Origin: Planctomycetota bacterium
GTDB lineage: Bacteria; Planctomycetota; Phycisphaerae; Phycisphaerales; UBA1924
DNA length: 64,000 bases
Direction: 5' to 3'
Assembly: GCA_018968885.1 (NCBI GenBank)
Contig: JAGWZK010000006.1
Coordinates: forward strand, 1-64,000
Numbering within the stretch: position 1 is the first letter of the stretch; each line of letters starts with the position of its first letter. The notes under the pieces are model-generated. The model made no database searches, had not been told where the DNA came from, and saw only the letters and a program-made list of their open reading frames with translations. Shown piece by piece: positions 51,535-59,506 of this stretch. The position numbers were made by a program, and so were the translations under genes.

Positions 51535-52650
51535 TCAGCGGCCAAGGCCAGCCTGGCTGGGGTTCTGTCCGAGTGAACTCGTCCGCAGCGTGTCGCGCTG
51601 CTGAACAAGATCTGCTGGCAGATCCGCGAACGTGTAGTCGAAGATGTCGTTGATCGAGGGTTTCTCGATTCCTTCGGCGTTCTTCACGACCTGAGCCACC
51701 GTCGCCTTGGCCTTCTCTTCGCTCGCCGCCTGCTTGGCATCATCCCACAGCCCCTTGGCCGAGAGATACTTGCGGAGACGGATCATGGGGTCCTTACCCA
51801 CCCAGGCCTCGACCTCGGCCGGATCGCGGTAGCGACGTGCATCATCTGCCGTGGTGTGGTCTGCAAGGCGATACGTCACCATCTCGATAAAGGATGGGCC
51901 TCCACCAGCCCGCGCTTTATCCGCTGCTTCCTTGCACACCCGATAGGTCGCCATCAGGTCGTTGCCATCCACCTGAACCGTCGGCATGCCATAGGCAATC
52001 GCCTTCTGGGCGACTGTTTCAGAGTTCATCTGGCTTTCGCGCGGCACGCTGATCGCCCACTGGTTGTTCTGGCACACAAAGATCGTCGGCGTCTGATACA
52101 CGCTGGCGAAGTTCATTGCTTCGTGGAAGTCGCCCTCGCTGGTCGCGCCATCCCCAAAGAACGTGAACGCCACCGACTTCTCACCCTGCAATTTCTTGGC
52201 CCAGGCGATCCCCGTCGCATGCAGCATCTGCGTGCCGATCGGAATGCACAGGGGCGTCATGCGCACACCATCGGGAATCTGGTTGCCGCGCTCATCACCC
52301 ATCCAGTGGAGGAGGATTTTCTCCATGGGCAGGCCATGCATGAAGAGTGCGGCGTTTTCGCGATAGCAAGGTACGAGATAGTCCGTTCCGACGATGGCCG
52401 CGAAAGCCGCGCCGATCGCGGCCGCTTCCTGGCCCTTGTTCTGCGGATAGGTGCCCATGCGCCCCGAACGCTGCAGCTTGAAAGCGATTTCATCCAGCTG
52501 GCGGCAGGTGATCATGAAGTCGTACAGCTTCACCATCTCCTCATCCTTCAGACGAGGGCCGGTCGCCGCGAGTTTCTCATCCACCACACCGTGCTCATCC
52601 ATGATCTGGATGTAGTCGATCGTCGCTGAATACACCGTGCGCTTGGGCAT
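51535..52650 (-). CDS. 2-oxoacid dehydrogenase E1 component, alpha subunit
   Basis: The 371-residue alpha subunit binds thiamine diphosphate. Its cofactor motif is complete: 'FFGDGATSEGDFHEAMNFASVYQTPTIFVCQNNQWAIS' (GDG...NN), with 'YRENAALFMHGLPMEKILLHWMGDERGNQIPDGVRMTPLCIPIGTQMLHATGIAWAKKL' before it and 'PSFIEMVTYRLADHTTADDARRYRD' (phosphorylation-loop region) after it. The good ribosome-binding site AGGAG precedes the ATG at 52650. It is followed by the E1 beta gene after 54 bases. Decarboxylates branched-chain 2-oxoacids or pyruvate and passes the acyl group to E2 lipoyl domains; the exact substrate cannot be fixed from sequence alone, context favours branched-chain. Confidence 0.93.
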   Translation of the reverse strand: MPKRTVYSATIDYIQIMDEHGVVDEKLAATGPRLKDEEMVKLYDFMITCRQLDEIAFKLQRSGRMGTYPQNKGQEAAAIGAAFAAIVGTDYLVPCYRENAALFMHGLPMEKILLHWMGDERGNQIPDGVRMTPLCIPIGTQMLHATGIAWAKKLQGEKSVAFTFFGDGATSEGDFHEAMNFASVYQTPTIFVCQNNQWAISVPRESQMNSETVAQKAIAYGMPTVQVDGNDLMATYRVCKEAADKARAGGGPSFIEMVTYRLADHTTADDARRYRDPAEVEAWVGKDPMIRLRKYLSAKGLWDDAKQAASEEKAKATVAQVVKNAEGIEKPSINDIFDYTFADLPADLVQQRDTLRTSSLGQNPSQAGLGR

Positions 52651-52845
52651 GTCATGCTCCTGACAAAAACCGATTCTGCATGGCTCCCGGGGTCAGGAAC
52701 CAGACGTGCGTGCATGATACGTCGCTCCCCGGTTGCACCTGACTTGCCATGTCGAATCTGCGGTGGTTTTTCACCTTGTCGGCCGGGGCCCAATCCTGCC
52801 GCCATCAGGTCAGTATTCACTTCCATCGCGACCGCAAACTCGCAA

Positions 52846-53817
52846 TTATCGCCGGTTCAGCCGATCAAAGAAACTCCCCAGCACGTTGTCGATTCGCAAT
52901 TGGGGCCAGGCAAACCCTTCCGTCCCTGGCTTTAGAGAATCGACCAGCTCGTGCAATAGCCGCCTCGTGGTTGCCAGCCCCATCCGCAGCGAACCTCGGG
53001 GCACGCTCGGATTGGACCTCAGAACCATCACCGTTGCATCATCATCCAGCACTGAGTACGCGGTCTGCGCGATCACTCCATCGACCAGCGCTTTGGCAAG
53101 CCCATCCGCCGAAACGTCACTCAATCCCTGCGCAACATCGACCAAGCCGACCACGCCGAGCAGGTTCCCGTCCGCCTTCTTGGCTTCGATGAGGGCATCG
53201 GTGTACATGACCAGCAGATCCCCCTCGCGCAATCTCACCTTGCCGCGGCCGTATGCCGTGTCATCCAAGATGCCCAAGGGCAAATCACTCGGCCCCGTCG
53301 CCTCAAGTCGATCGCCTGCCGCGACGACGGTCCACTCTTTCTTTCTGGCTCGATACAGCAGTGGCGGCGGGTGCCCGGCGTTGGTGATCTCGATCTCGCC
53401 GGTCGGGCCCCAGCAGGTCGCGATTACTGCGGTGGCAAAGTGTCCGCCCGATGACAACTTGGCGAACTCCTGATTGATCTGCGCTGCAAGCCTGGCCTGA
53501 TCGACATAATTCACAAACCGCCGCAGGATGGAGCGCAACCGCGTCGCCACCTCGGCCACTTCGATCCCGTGTCCACTGACATCGGCGAGCAGTACGCGGG
53601 TGATGCGTCCCGTGGCACAACTCGAGACATAGTGAATATCCCCACCCGCCGTTGCCCCATCGTGAGGTACGCCGAATACAAAGGCATCCAGCCCCTGCAT
53701 CACAACTCCACGTTCGACTGGCTCGTTGCCTCCCCACACTTCGTAGCATTGCATGACGTGCGGCTGCGTCGCGGCATCCGACTGAGGCGTTTGGCTTTGT
53801 ATCTCGACATCTGCCAT
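52846..53817 (-). CDS. PP2C-like SpoIIE-type serine phosphatase
   Basis: The 323-residue cytoplasmic protein has the SpoIIE/RsbU phosphatase domain. Metal-binding Asp residues are in 'ATAGGDIHYVSSCATGRITRVLLADVSGHGIEVAEVA' (GGD and DVSGHG) and in 'LDDDATVMVLRSN' near the end, with 'TNAGHPPPLLYR', 'PLGILDD' and 'GDLLVMYTDALIEAKKADGNLLG' between. No sensor, GAF or anti-sigma (RsbW) gene lies nearby, so the partner is unknown. C-terminal 60 residues extend beyond the domain. It is transcribed opposite the crotonase genes and on the same strand as E1, starting 108 bases from the acyl-CoA dehydrogenase stop. Confidence 0.91.
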   Translation of the reverse strand: MADVEIQSQTPQSDAATQPHVMQCYEVWGGNEPVERGVVMQGLDAFVFGVPHDGATAGGDIHYVSSCATGRITRVLLADVSGHGIEVAEVATRLRSILRRFVNYVDQARLAAQINQEFAKLSSGGHFATAVIATCWGPTGEIEITNAGHPPPLLYRARKKEWTVVAAGDRLEATGPSDLPLGILDDTAYGRGKVRLREGDLLVMYTDALIEAKKADGNLLGVVGLVDVAQGLSDVSADGLAKALVDGVIAQTAYSVLDDDATVMVLRSNPSVPRGSLRMGLATTRRLLHELVDSLKPGTEGFAWPQLRIDNVLGSFFDRLNRR

Positions 53818-53866
53818 CGGGAACTTCGTTGCTTCTCACTGATGATTCGATCACATTCGCGCCGGC

Positions 53867-53902
53867 GAAAGCAAAAGGGCACCGCGCTTTCGCAGTGCCC
53901 TT
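53867..53902 (-). terminator. Rho-independent terminator after the acyl-CoA dehydrogenase gene
   Basis: AAGGGCAC (53875-53882) pairs with GTGCCCTT (53895-53902). On the minus strand the stem is followed by TTGCTTTCG, the orientation needed for the gene ending at 53926. Confidence 0.85.
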
Positions 53903-53925
53903 CAAGAATACTCAAGTTTCAGATC

Positions 53926-55902
53926 TCACATTGACCCAACTGGCTGACGTGCACCATCACCGGGAAACTGCTTGATACCACGCTGCGAGGGAGTGCGCCC
54001 GGTGCCCTTGGCGATCGGGCTGCGCTCGGGAATGATGAACTCGCCGTTGGGGAGCGTGCCGGTGTGCTTCATGGCGGCATCGGCGGCCTTCAGCATCGTT
54101 TCATCGGCGTTCTCATAGAGAGAACGCATCTTGGTGCGAATCTCCAGCTCTGCCAGATCAAAGTAGTGGATCGCGGCACTCTTGTCACGCTGGAACTCGG
54201 GATCGTTATTGCCGTTGCCGCCATGCTTACGCATGTCGTTTTCCAGTTTGGCGAGAGTGCACGCCCAGGCATGCAGCAGCAGTGCGCAGTCCGCCAGACG
54301 GGCCTGCACGGCCTGACGCTCCAGCATCTTCACGTCGTAGCGTTTGCTCATCACCTTGAACTGGTACGTGTGTTCGCGCACCAGGTGTGACAGACGATCC
54401 GCATACTCGCGGAGGTCGGGATGAATCTTGTTGATCACCGGCAATCTGCGGCGGATGCCCAGAAACACTTCGAGTCCCAGCGGAATCGCTTTGGCCATGA
54501 TCTCAGGCCGGAATGAGTTCTTGATCGCCTTGCCCAGGAAGGCACCCAGCGATTCATCAGCGTCCTTCATGAGGGCGTTTTTGATGCCCAGCATCTGCTC
54601 GGCCAGCTGCTTGCCGCCATAGCCAAAGACGTATGACTGCATGACCTCGTTTGCACCTTCGACAATCAGATTGATGCGCGAATCGCGGAAGATGCGTTCG
54701 ACTTCATTTTCGGTCATGTACGACTCGCCGCCCATGATCTGCACGCCATCGTTCACCGCGCGCCAGCCCATCTCGGAGCAGAAGACCTTGCACATAGCCG
54801 TCTCAACCTGGATGTCTTCATCGTGGCGGTCCAGCATACCTGTAGTCATGTACAACACTGCATCCATTGCGTAGCACAGCGCGGCCATGTGCGAGATCCG
54901 CTGACGCACGAGCTCTTGTGCCGCCAAGGGCTTGCCAAACTGATACCGCGTCATCGCCCACTTGGTCGCCTGATCGCGGACCCGCTTGGCCCCGCCGATC
55001 ATGCCTGCACTCAGCGTGCAGCGGCCGTAATTCAGGCACGACAAAGCGATCTGTAGGCCGCGTCCTTCCTGACCCAGGAGATGGTCCTTGTGCACACGCA
55101 CATTGTGGAACCGGATGCGCGCCTGCCATGTGCCACGGATGCCGCACTTGCTGCGGTTCTTCTGGAAGATCTCGACCCCTTCCATCTCCGGGTGGCACAC
55201 CAGTGCCGAAATCTTCCCCTTCCCATCCTCGCGCTTTTCGCGGCACATCACCGTGAACAAGCCCGAAATCGCCCCGCTGGTCGCCCATTTTTTCTCACCA
55301 TTGATGATGTAGTAGTCGCCATCTTTGGTGAAGTTGGTCTCCTGACCGCCGGCATCGCAACCGACGTTTGGCTCGCTCAGGCAGAACGCACTGAGCCAGT
55401 CCTTTGCCAGGTGAGGCAGCCACTTCTTCTTCTGATCCTCATTGCCGTAGAGCATGACGGCTTTGCAGCCGATCGATTGGTGCGCACTCACCATCACCGC
55501 CGTTGAGCCGCACGACATGCCGATGCGTTCGAGCACTCGGTTGTAGCTGGTGATCCCAAGCCCCAGGCCGCCAAATTCCTTGGGGATGGTCATGCCCAAG
55601 ACGCCGAGACCAAAGAGCTTGTCGATGACCCAGCGGGGAATCTCCTGATCCTGATCGATCGCCACCGCAGGGTGCTCATGCTTCAGATACTCATCCAGCC
55701 GTGCCAGCAACTGGTCGCACTCGGCTGTTTCGCGCGGATCCTGCACCGGATAAGGAAAATAAAACTCTTCCTTGATGTTGCCCCAGAAGAGATTCTTCAC
55801 CGGGCCCATCTTGGTCGGTTCTGCACCCAGCCACTCCTCGGCCTCCGCCAGAAGTTTCTTGTCCGCTTCCGAAATGCCCTTGAGATTCTTCAGGTCGGCC
55901 AT
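53926..55902 (-). CDS. Large acyl-CoA dehydrogenase
   Basis: From the ATG at 55902 (MADLKNLKGISEADK) it is 658 residues, longer than the usual 380-residue acyl-CoA dehydrogenases, because an N-terminal helical extension and about 200 C-terminal residues are added, as in FadE/VLCAD-type enzymes. The core shows FAD-binding 'MSCGSTAVMVSAHQSIGCKAVMLYGNEDQKKKWLPHLAKDWLSAFCLSEPNVGCDAGG' and 'WATSGAISGLFTVMC', then 'GQEGRGLQIALSCLNYGRCTLSAGMIGGA' and 'VQIMGGESYMTENEVERIFRDSRINLIVEGANEVMQSYV' with the conserved Glu near the end. The ATG is preferred to the earlier start, as the conserved sequence begins there. It likely oxidises acyl-CoAs in fatty acid or branched-chain catabolism. Confidence 0.93.
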   Translation of the reverse strand: MADLKNLKGISEADKKLLAEAEEWLGAEPTKMGPVKNLFWGNIKEEFYFPYPVQDPRETAECDQLLARLDEYLKHEHPAVAIDQDQEIPRWVIDKLFGLGVLGMTIPKEFGGLGLGITSYNRVLERIGMSCGSTAVMVSAHQSIGCKAVMLYGNEDQKKKWLPHLAKDWLSAFCLSEPNVGCDAGGQETNFTKDGDYYIINGEKKWATSGAISGLFTVMCREKREDGKGKISALVCHPEMEGVEIFQKNRSKCGIRGTWQARIRFHNVRVHKDHLLGQEGRGLQIALSCLNYGRCTLSAGMIGGAKRVRDQATKWAMTRYQFGKPLAAQELVRQRISHMAALCYAMDAVLYMTTGMLDRHDEDIQVETAMCKVFCSEMGWRAVNDGVQIMGGESYMTENEVERIFRDSRINLIVEGANEVMQSYVFGYGGKQLAEQMLGIKNALMKDADESLGAFLGKAIKNSFRPEIMAKAIPLGLEVFLGIRRRLPVINKIHPDLREYADRLSHLVREHTYQFKVMSKRYDVKMLERQAVQARLADCALLLHAWACTLAKLENDMRKHGGNGNNDPEFQRDKSAAIHYFDLAELEIRTKMRSLYENADETMLKAADAAMKHTGTLPNGEFIIPERSPIAKGTGRTPSQRGIKQFPGDGARQPVGSM

Positions 55903-56066
55903 GGCAAAATGCTCCGCAGGTGATCCGATTGGAGGAGAAAAGTCTGGTAAACAGATACCGAATCCAGAACGGTTTTCGTTACGCAACACCGTTCCGATTC
56001 ATTGTATTCGCGACTCAATCTCAATGCCCGCCCGAACCTCATCCAAACCCAACTTTCCGTTCGTCC

Positions 56067-56939
56067 TTAGCGCGTCCGTTCCCGTCGTGACGGTTTCTGA
56101 AATCGCTCCATTTGCGTCTTTGCGGCGTCCAACACTCGCGTTCCTTGACTTGTTGCAATTGTGATCTGCTGCAAAGGCTCAACCGACAGGATGCGACCGC
56201 GATAGCTCACACCATCGCAGATCAGGGTTTGCGTCGATCCTCTCAAAACATCCGCCGCGGCGAACTCGCGTTCCAAGTTCTCGACTAAACCAATTTGATC
56301 CACCATCGCCAGGCCGTGTGAGACCTCCCTCACCACCGCTGCCGCGACATCTTCGCGTTTGAGAACCCGTTCCGTGTGCAGCGCGCCCGCCACATCAGAT
56401 TCCAAAATCGAAATCGCCGAGTCGCCCAGCTCGGGAGGAAAGTCCTCCGCGCGTTGCAACACGTTCACGCCCACACCAATCACCGCCAGCGTTCCAAACT
56501 GCTCGATCAGCACTCCAGCTAGTTTCCTGCCGCTGGCACGCTCCACAACGTCATTCGGCCATTTCATACCAAGCGATTCCGGTGTGCAATGCTGCGACCT
56601 CACCGCCCTCAAGGCGGCAAGCCCAGCCACCAACGCCAACACACCCGGTCGTGCCAACACTTCAACCCCACGCACATCGATTGCCATCGACACCGCCACA
56701 CCCAACGCGGCGGTATCAGCCCAGCTCCGTCCCAGCCGTCCGCGCCCCCCGGTCTGCCGCAGCGCGGCGACCACCACGCCCGCCGCCTGCTCCCCGTGCG
56801 CTCGCGCGAGGTCCTGCGTCGACAACGCTTCCGCCACCACCACCGCTCGATTCAGATAACGCTTCCCACCACTCCCCGCATATTCAATCGCCCCCTCCAG
56901 CGCATTCTGCCAATTTCGTATCTGCTCCGGGTTGCTCAT
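56067..56939 (-). CDS. birA: Biotin--[acetyl-CoA-carboxylase] ligase (no HTH domain)
   Basis: The 290-residue protein attaches biotin to biotin carboxyl carrier proteins. Motifs: 'VVAALRQTGGRGRLGRSWADTAALGVAVSMAI' (biotin/ATP-binding GRGRxGR), 'LGMKWPNDVVERASGRKLAGVLIEQFG' (KWPND and the Lys-Leu-Ala-Gly region) and a C-terminal 'GRILSVEPLQQITIATSQGTRVL' SH3-like domain. No N-terminal helix-turn-helix is present, so this is the monofunctional form. The start overlaps the nadC stop by four bases (ATGA). Biotin loading would serve an acyl-CoA carboxylase, fitting the nearby leucine-type degradation genes, though that is a loose contextual link. Confidence 0.93.
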   Translation of the reverse strand: MSNPEQIRNWQNALEGAIEYAGSGGKRYLNRAVVVAEALSTQDLARAHGEQAAGVVVAALRQTGGRGRLGRSWADTAALGVAVSMAIDVRGVEVLARPGVLALVAGLAALRAVRSQHCTPESLGMKWPNDVVERASGRKLAGVLIEQFGTLAVIGVGVNVLQRAEDFPPELGDSAISILESDVAGALHTERVLKREDVAAAVVREVSHGLAMVDQIGLVENLEREFAAADVLRGSTQTLICDGVSYRGRILSVEPLQQITIATSQGTRVLDAAKTQMERFQKPSRRERTR

Positions 56940-57904
56940 GCACCACCCACATCGGCATCGGGGTCAATATCCAACCCGATATCCACCGACACCGCCTGAT
57001 GCGTCAACGCTCCGATGCTGATGCGGTCTACGCCCGTTCGCGCAATTCCCCCGATCGTCTCCAGCGTCACACTACCAGATGCTTCGAGTTCCACCCGCCG
57101 CGATCCACTCTTTGCCGTCTCATCGCGCATTTGCGATGCTCTTCGCAGCATTTCTGCATTCATGTTGTCCAACAGCACAATGTCCACCACATCTGGTGCC
57201 GAACTCAGAATGCTCTGCAACTGCTCCAACCCATCCACCTCCACCATCACAAACCTCAGCGTGTCAAACCTCTGCCGCGCTGCCGTGCCCAACTCGCGCA
57301 CTCTCGCCCCCAACTGCTCCGCCGCGATACCCGCGATGTGATTGTCCTTGATCAAAATCGCATCACCCAGATCCAGCCGGTGACAACATCCCCCTCCACA
57401 GCGCACGGCGTATTTCTCGAGCATGCGCAGACCCGGGGTTGTCTTGCGTGTGTCATAGACCCTCGCACTACCTCCTGCCGCAGCATCCACATACTTCTTG
57501 GTCAACGTCGCCACACCGCTCAAGCGCGACACCAGATTCAGTGCTGTCCGTTCGATTCCCAGCACATGCCGCGCTGGGCCCGTCAATCGCGCCAGCACAT
57601 CCCCCGCGGCCATCGCCTCCCCATCCCGCTTCACTCGCTCCACCTGCACCTGGGCGCCAAACACCTGCACGATATCATCGAGCGTCACCAGCCCGGCGAC
57701 CATCCCCGGCTTCCGCGCCCGCATCACCGCCATACACGATTCATCCCCCACCGCGATCACGCTCGTCGCATCCGCCACGAGCTTTCCTCCCGGCAGATCC
57801 TCATCCCGCGCCAGTTCAATCAATTGCCGCACCGTCCCCCGCTCGCACAGTGTGCGATAGAGGTCCGGCAAACTCAACGAATTCAGATCAACGGGTGGTG
57901 CCAC
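56936..57904 (-). CDS. nadC: Nicotinate-nucleotide diphosphorylase (carboxylating)
   Basis: NadC converts quinolinate and PRPP to nicotinate mononucleotide in NAD synthesis. Landmarks in the 322-residue protein: 'EDLPGGKLVADATSVIAVGDESCMAVMRARKPGMVAGL', 'RLTGPARHVLGIERTALNLVSRLSGVATLTKKYVDAA' (family RTALNFLQRLSGIAT), 'RVYDTRKTTPGLRMLEKYAVRCGGGCCHRLDLGDAILIKDNHI' (quinolinate-binding RKTTPGLR and H.L.D..LIKDNH) and 'MVEVDGLEQLQSIL', 'VDIVLLDNMN'. Size (usual about 290-300) is slightly long at the N-terminus. It precedes birA with a 4-base overlap and follows cinA on the same strand at an 87-base interval that holds an 8-bp tandem array. No nadA or nadB is in the window. Confidence 0.94.
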   Translation of the reverse strand: MAPPVDLNSLSLPDLYRTLCERGTVRQLIELARDEDLPGGKLVADATSVIAVGDESCMAVMRARKPGMVAGLVTLDDIVQVFGAQVQVERVKRDGEAMAAGDVLARLTGPARHVLGIERTALNLVSRLSGVATLTKKYVDAAAGGSARVYDTRKTTPGLRMLEKYAVRCGGGCCHRLDLGDAILIKDNHIAGIAAEQLGARVRELGTAARQRFDTLRFVMVEVDGLEQLQSILSSAPDVVDIVLLDNMNAEMLRRASQMRDETAKSGSRRVELEASGSVTLETIGGIARTGVDRISIGALTHQAVSVDIGLDIDPDADVGGA

Positions 57905-57926
57905 GCGAACAGTTTACGCAATCCCT

Positions 57927-57984
57927 CACTTTGCCACTTTGCCACTTTGCCACTTCTAATTCTGGTTCCCCTAGTGCCAAGTGC
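57927..57984. repeat. 8-bp tandem repeat array (CACTTTGC)
   Basis: Three perfect octamers CACTTTGC (57927-57950) and a diverged fourth are followed by heptameric CTAGTGC/CAAGTGC (57971-57984). This is the same sequence class as the arrays at 292, 1313 and 7904, and CTAGTGCC also occurs at 365-372. Confidence 0.8.
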
Positions 57985-57991
57985 CTTGCCT

Positions 57992-59287
57992 TTATCTCCG
58001 TTCCTGCTCCCTCAACATCTTCACATCACTCTGATGCAGGTCCATCCACAATGCCCCCAGCGCGGCAGTCACGCTCCACTGCCGCACCGGCTGCCTCTCC
58101 CCGCTCATCGCGAACCTTCTGGTGACCACTCCATGTGGCCCCGCGATCCCGATCCATACCGTCCCCACCGGCTTCTCCACACTTCCTCCATCTGGGCCCG
58201 CGATCCCCGTCACACTCACGCACCACTCACACCCCAGCGCGGCACACCCTCCCACCGCCATCTCTCGCGCCACTTCCCTGCTCACCGCCCCAAACTTCTC
58301 GAGCGTCTCCCGCTTCACACCCGCCAGTTTCTCTTTCAAGCCATTCGAATACGTCTGCAACCCACCCACAAAGACCGCCGAACTCCCGGCAACCTCCGTC
58401 ACCGCTGCGCCCAGCATTCCCCCCGTGCAACTCTCGACCACACCCAGCATCTGCTTCCTTTTCTTCAACTCCTCCACACACGCCCGCGCCAAGGAGTTAT
58501 GCCCCGTCGCAAACGCATGCACTCCCAATTTCCCTCGAATCCCCCGCTCCGCCTCATCCAGCAACCCCTCCGCCTCCAACCCCGACATCATCCCCTCCAC
58601 CCTTACGCGGCACGTCACCACACCTCCACTTGCCGTCGTCCCCACCAACGGGTTCCGCTCCCGGTCCATCAGACTCCCCAGCCGTGTCGCAATCTCCGAT
58701 TCCCCAATCCCACAGCACCCGATAATCCGCGTCCGCACCAGTCGCCCCGGCTCAGGCCGTAGTAGCGGCGAGATCCGCTCCCGAAACATCGGAAACAACT
58801 CCCCCGGCGGCCCCGGTGCACAAAACACATCCACATCCCCAATCACCGCATGAATGCCGGGCGCAGTCCCATGCGGATTGCTGATCGCCCGCGCCCGCGA
58901 TGGCCGCAGCGCCTGCACTCGGTTCACTTCCGGCATTTCGCGCTTGCGATTCGTAAAAATCGCCTTGATCTCTTCCAGCGAGATCACATCCTCCACCAGC
59001 ACATCACCACTCGCAGCCGCCACTGCTTGCCGCGTCAGGTCATCCGCCGTCGGCCCCAATCCCCCCGTAGAGATAATCACATCCACTTCATGCGCCAGCC
59101 GCAGCAGCACGCGAATGTGGGCATCCAGATCATCCGGCACCGTCACATGCTCCACCGGCTTGATCCCCAGATCCATCAGCCGCTCACTCACCCACTTGCT
59201 GTTGGTGTCCAGCGTCTGCCCCAACGTCAATTCATCACCAATCGACAAAACCGCGGCACGCCGATGGACTTTCTGAGATTGGGTCAT
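57992..59287 (-). CDS. cinA: CinA family protein (NMN deamidase / competence-damage inducible)
   Basis: The 431-residue protein has the full two-domain layout. The N-terminal MoCF-like part reads 'AAVLSIGDELTLGQTLDTNSKWVSERLMDLGI', 'VIISTGGLGPTADDLTRQAVA' and 'APGIHAVIGDVDVFCAPGPPGELFPMF'. The C-terminal CinA deamidase part reads 'GVVESCTGGMLGAAVTEVAGSSAVFVGGLQTYSNGLKEKLAGVKRETLEKFGAVSREVAREMA' and 'VTGIAGPDGGSVEKPVGTVWIGIAGP'. The C-domain of this family hydrolyses nicotinamide mononucleotide to nicotinate mononucleotide, a pyridine-nucleotide salvage step, so its proximity to nadC may be meaningful. Cytoplasmic; start ATG at 59287. Confidence 0.94.
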   Translation of the reverse strand: MTQSQKVHRRAAVLSIGDELTLGQTLDTNSKWVSERLMDLGIKPVEHVTVPDDLDAHIRVLLRLAHEVDVIISTGGLGPTADDLTRQAVAAASGDVLVEDVISLEEIKAIFTNRKREMPEVNRVQALRPSRARAISNPHGTAPGIHAVIGDVDVFCAPGPPGELFPMFRERISPLLRPEPGRLVRTRIIGCCGIGESEIATRLGSLMDRERNPLVGTTASGGVVTCRVRVEGMMSGLEAEGLLDEAERGIRGKLGVHAFATGHNSLARACVEELKKRKQMLGVVESCTGGMLGAAVTEVAGSSAVFVGGLQTYSNGLKEKLAGVKRETLEKFGAVSREVAREMAVGGCAALGCEWCVSVTGIAGPDGGSVEKPVGTVWIGIAGPHGVVTRRFAMSGERQPVRQWSVTAALGALWMDLHQSDVKMLREQERR

Positions 59288-59351
59288 GCGGCATTGTTGG
59301 GCGTGTATACGTTCATGGCCCAGCGACCAATCAGCAGATCAGGCTTCTTCA

Positions 59352-59439
59352 CCCATCGAATGGGCGCATGTTGGTTACCAGACGCGCAGCGTCTGGTCAA
59401 CGTCTCTGTGATTGCACATCCGCCCATGAACATGGGCGG
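59352..59439. repeat. Cluster of three short hairpins
   Basis: CCCAT-cga-ATGGG (59352-59364), ACCAGACGC-gca-GCGTCTGGT (59377-59397) and CCGCCCAT-gaac-ATGGGCGG (59420-59439) lie in the 219-bp gap between cinA and the next gene. The style is like the composite repeats, but the sequence is different. No gene recognised in 59288-59506. Confidence 0.75.
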
Positions 59440-59506
59440 GCGATGACCTCAAACTTGCCACAGCATCCCGAGTCCGTGCAAATTCCTTCAAGCACAAAGC
59501 ACACCG

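Noticed and set aside
56582-58762. 726-codon plus-strand open frame
   Set aside because: Antisense through birA, nadC and cinA, all with clear motifs; product is Pro/His/Arg-rich low-complexity.
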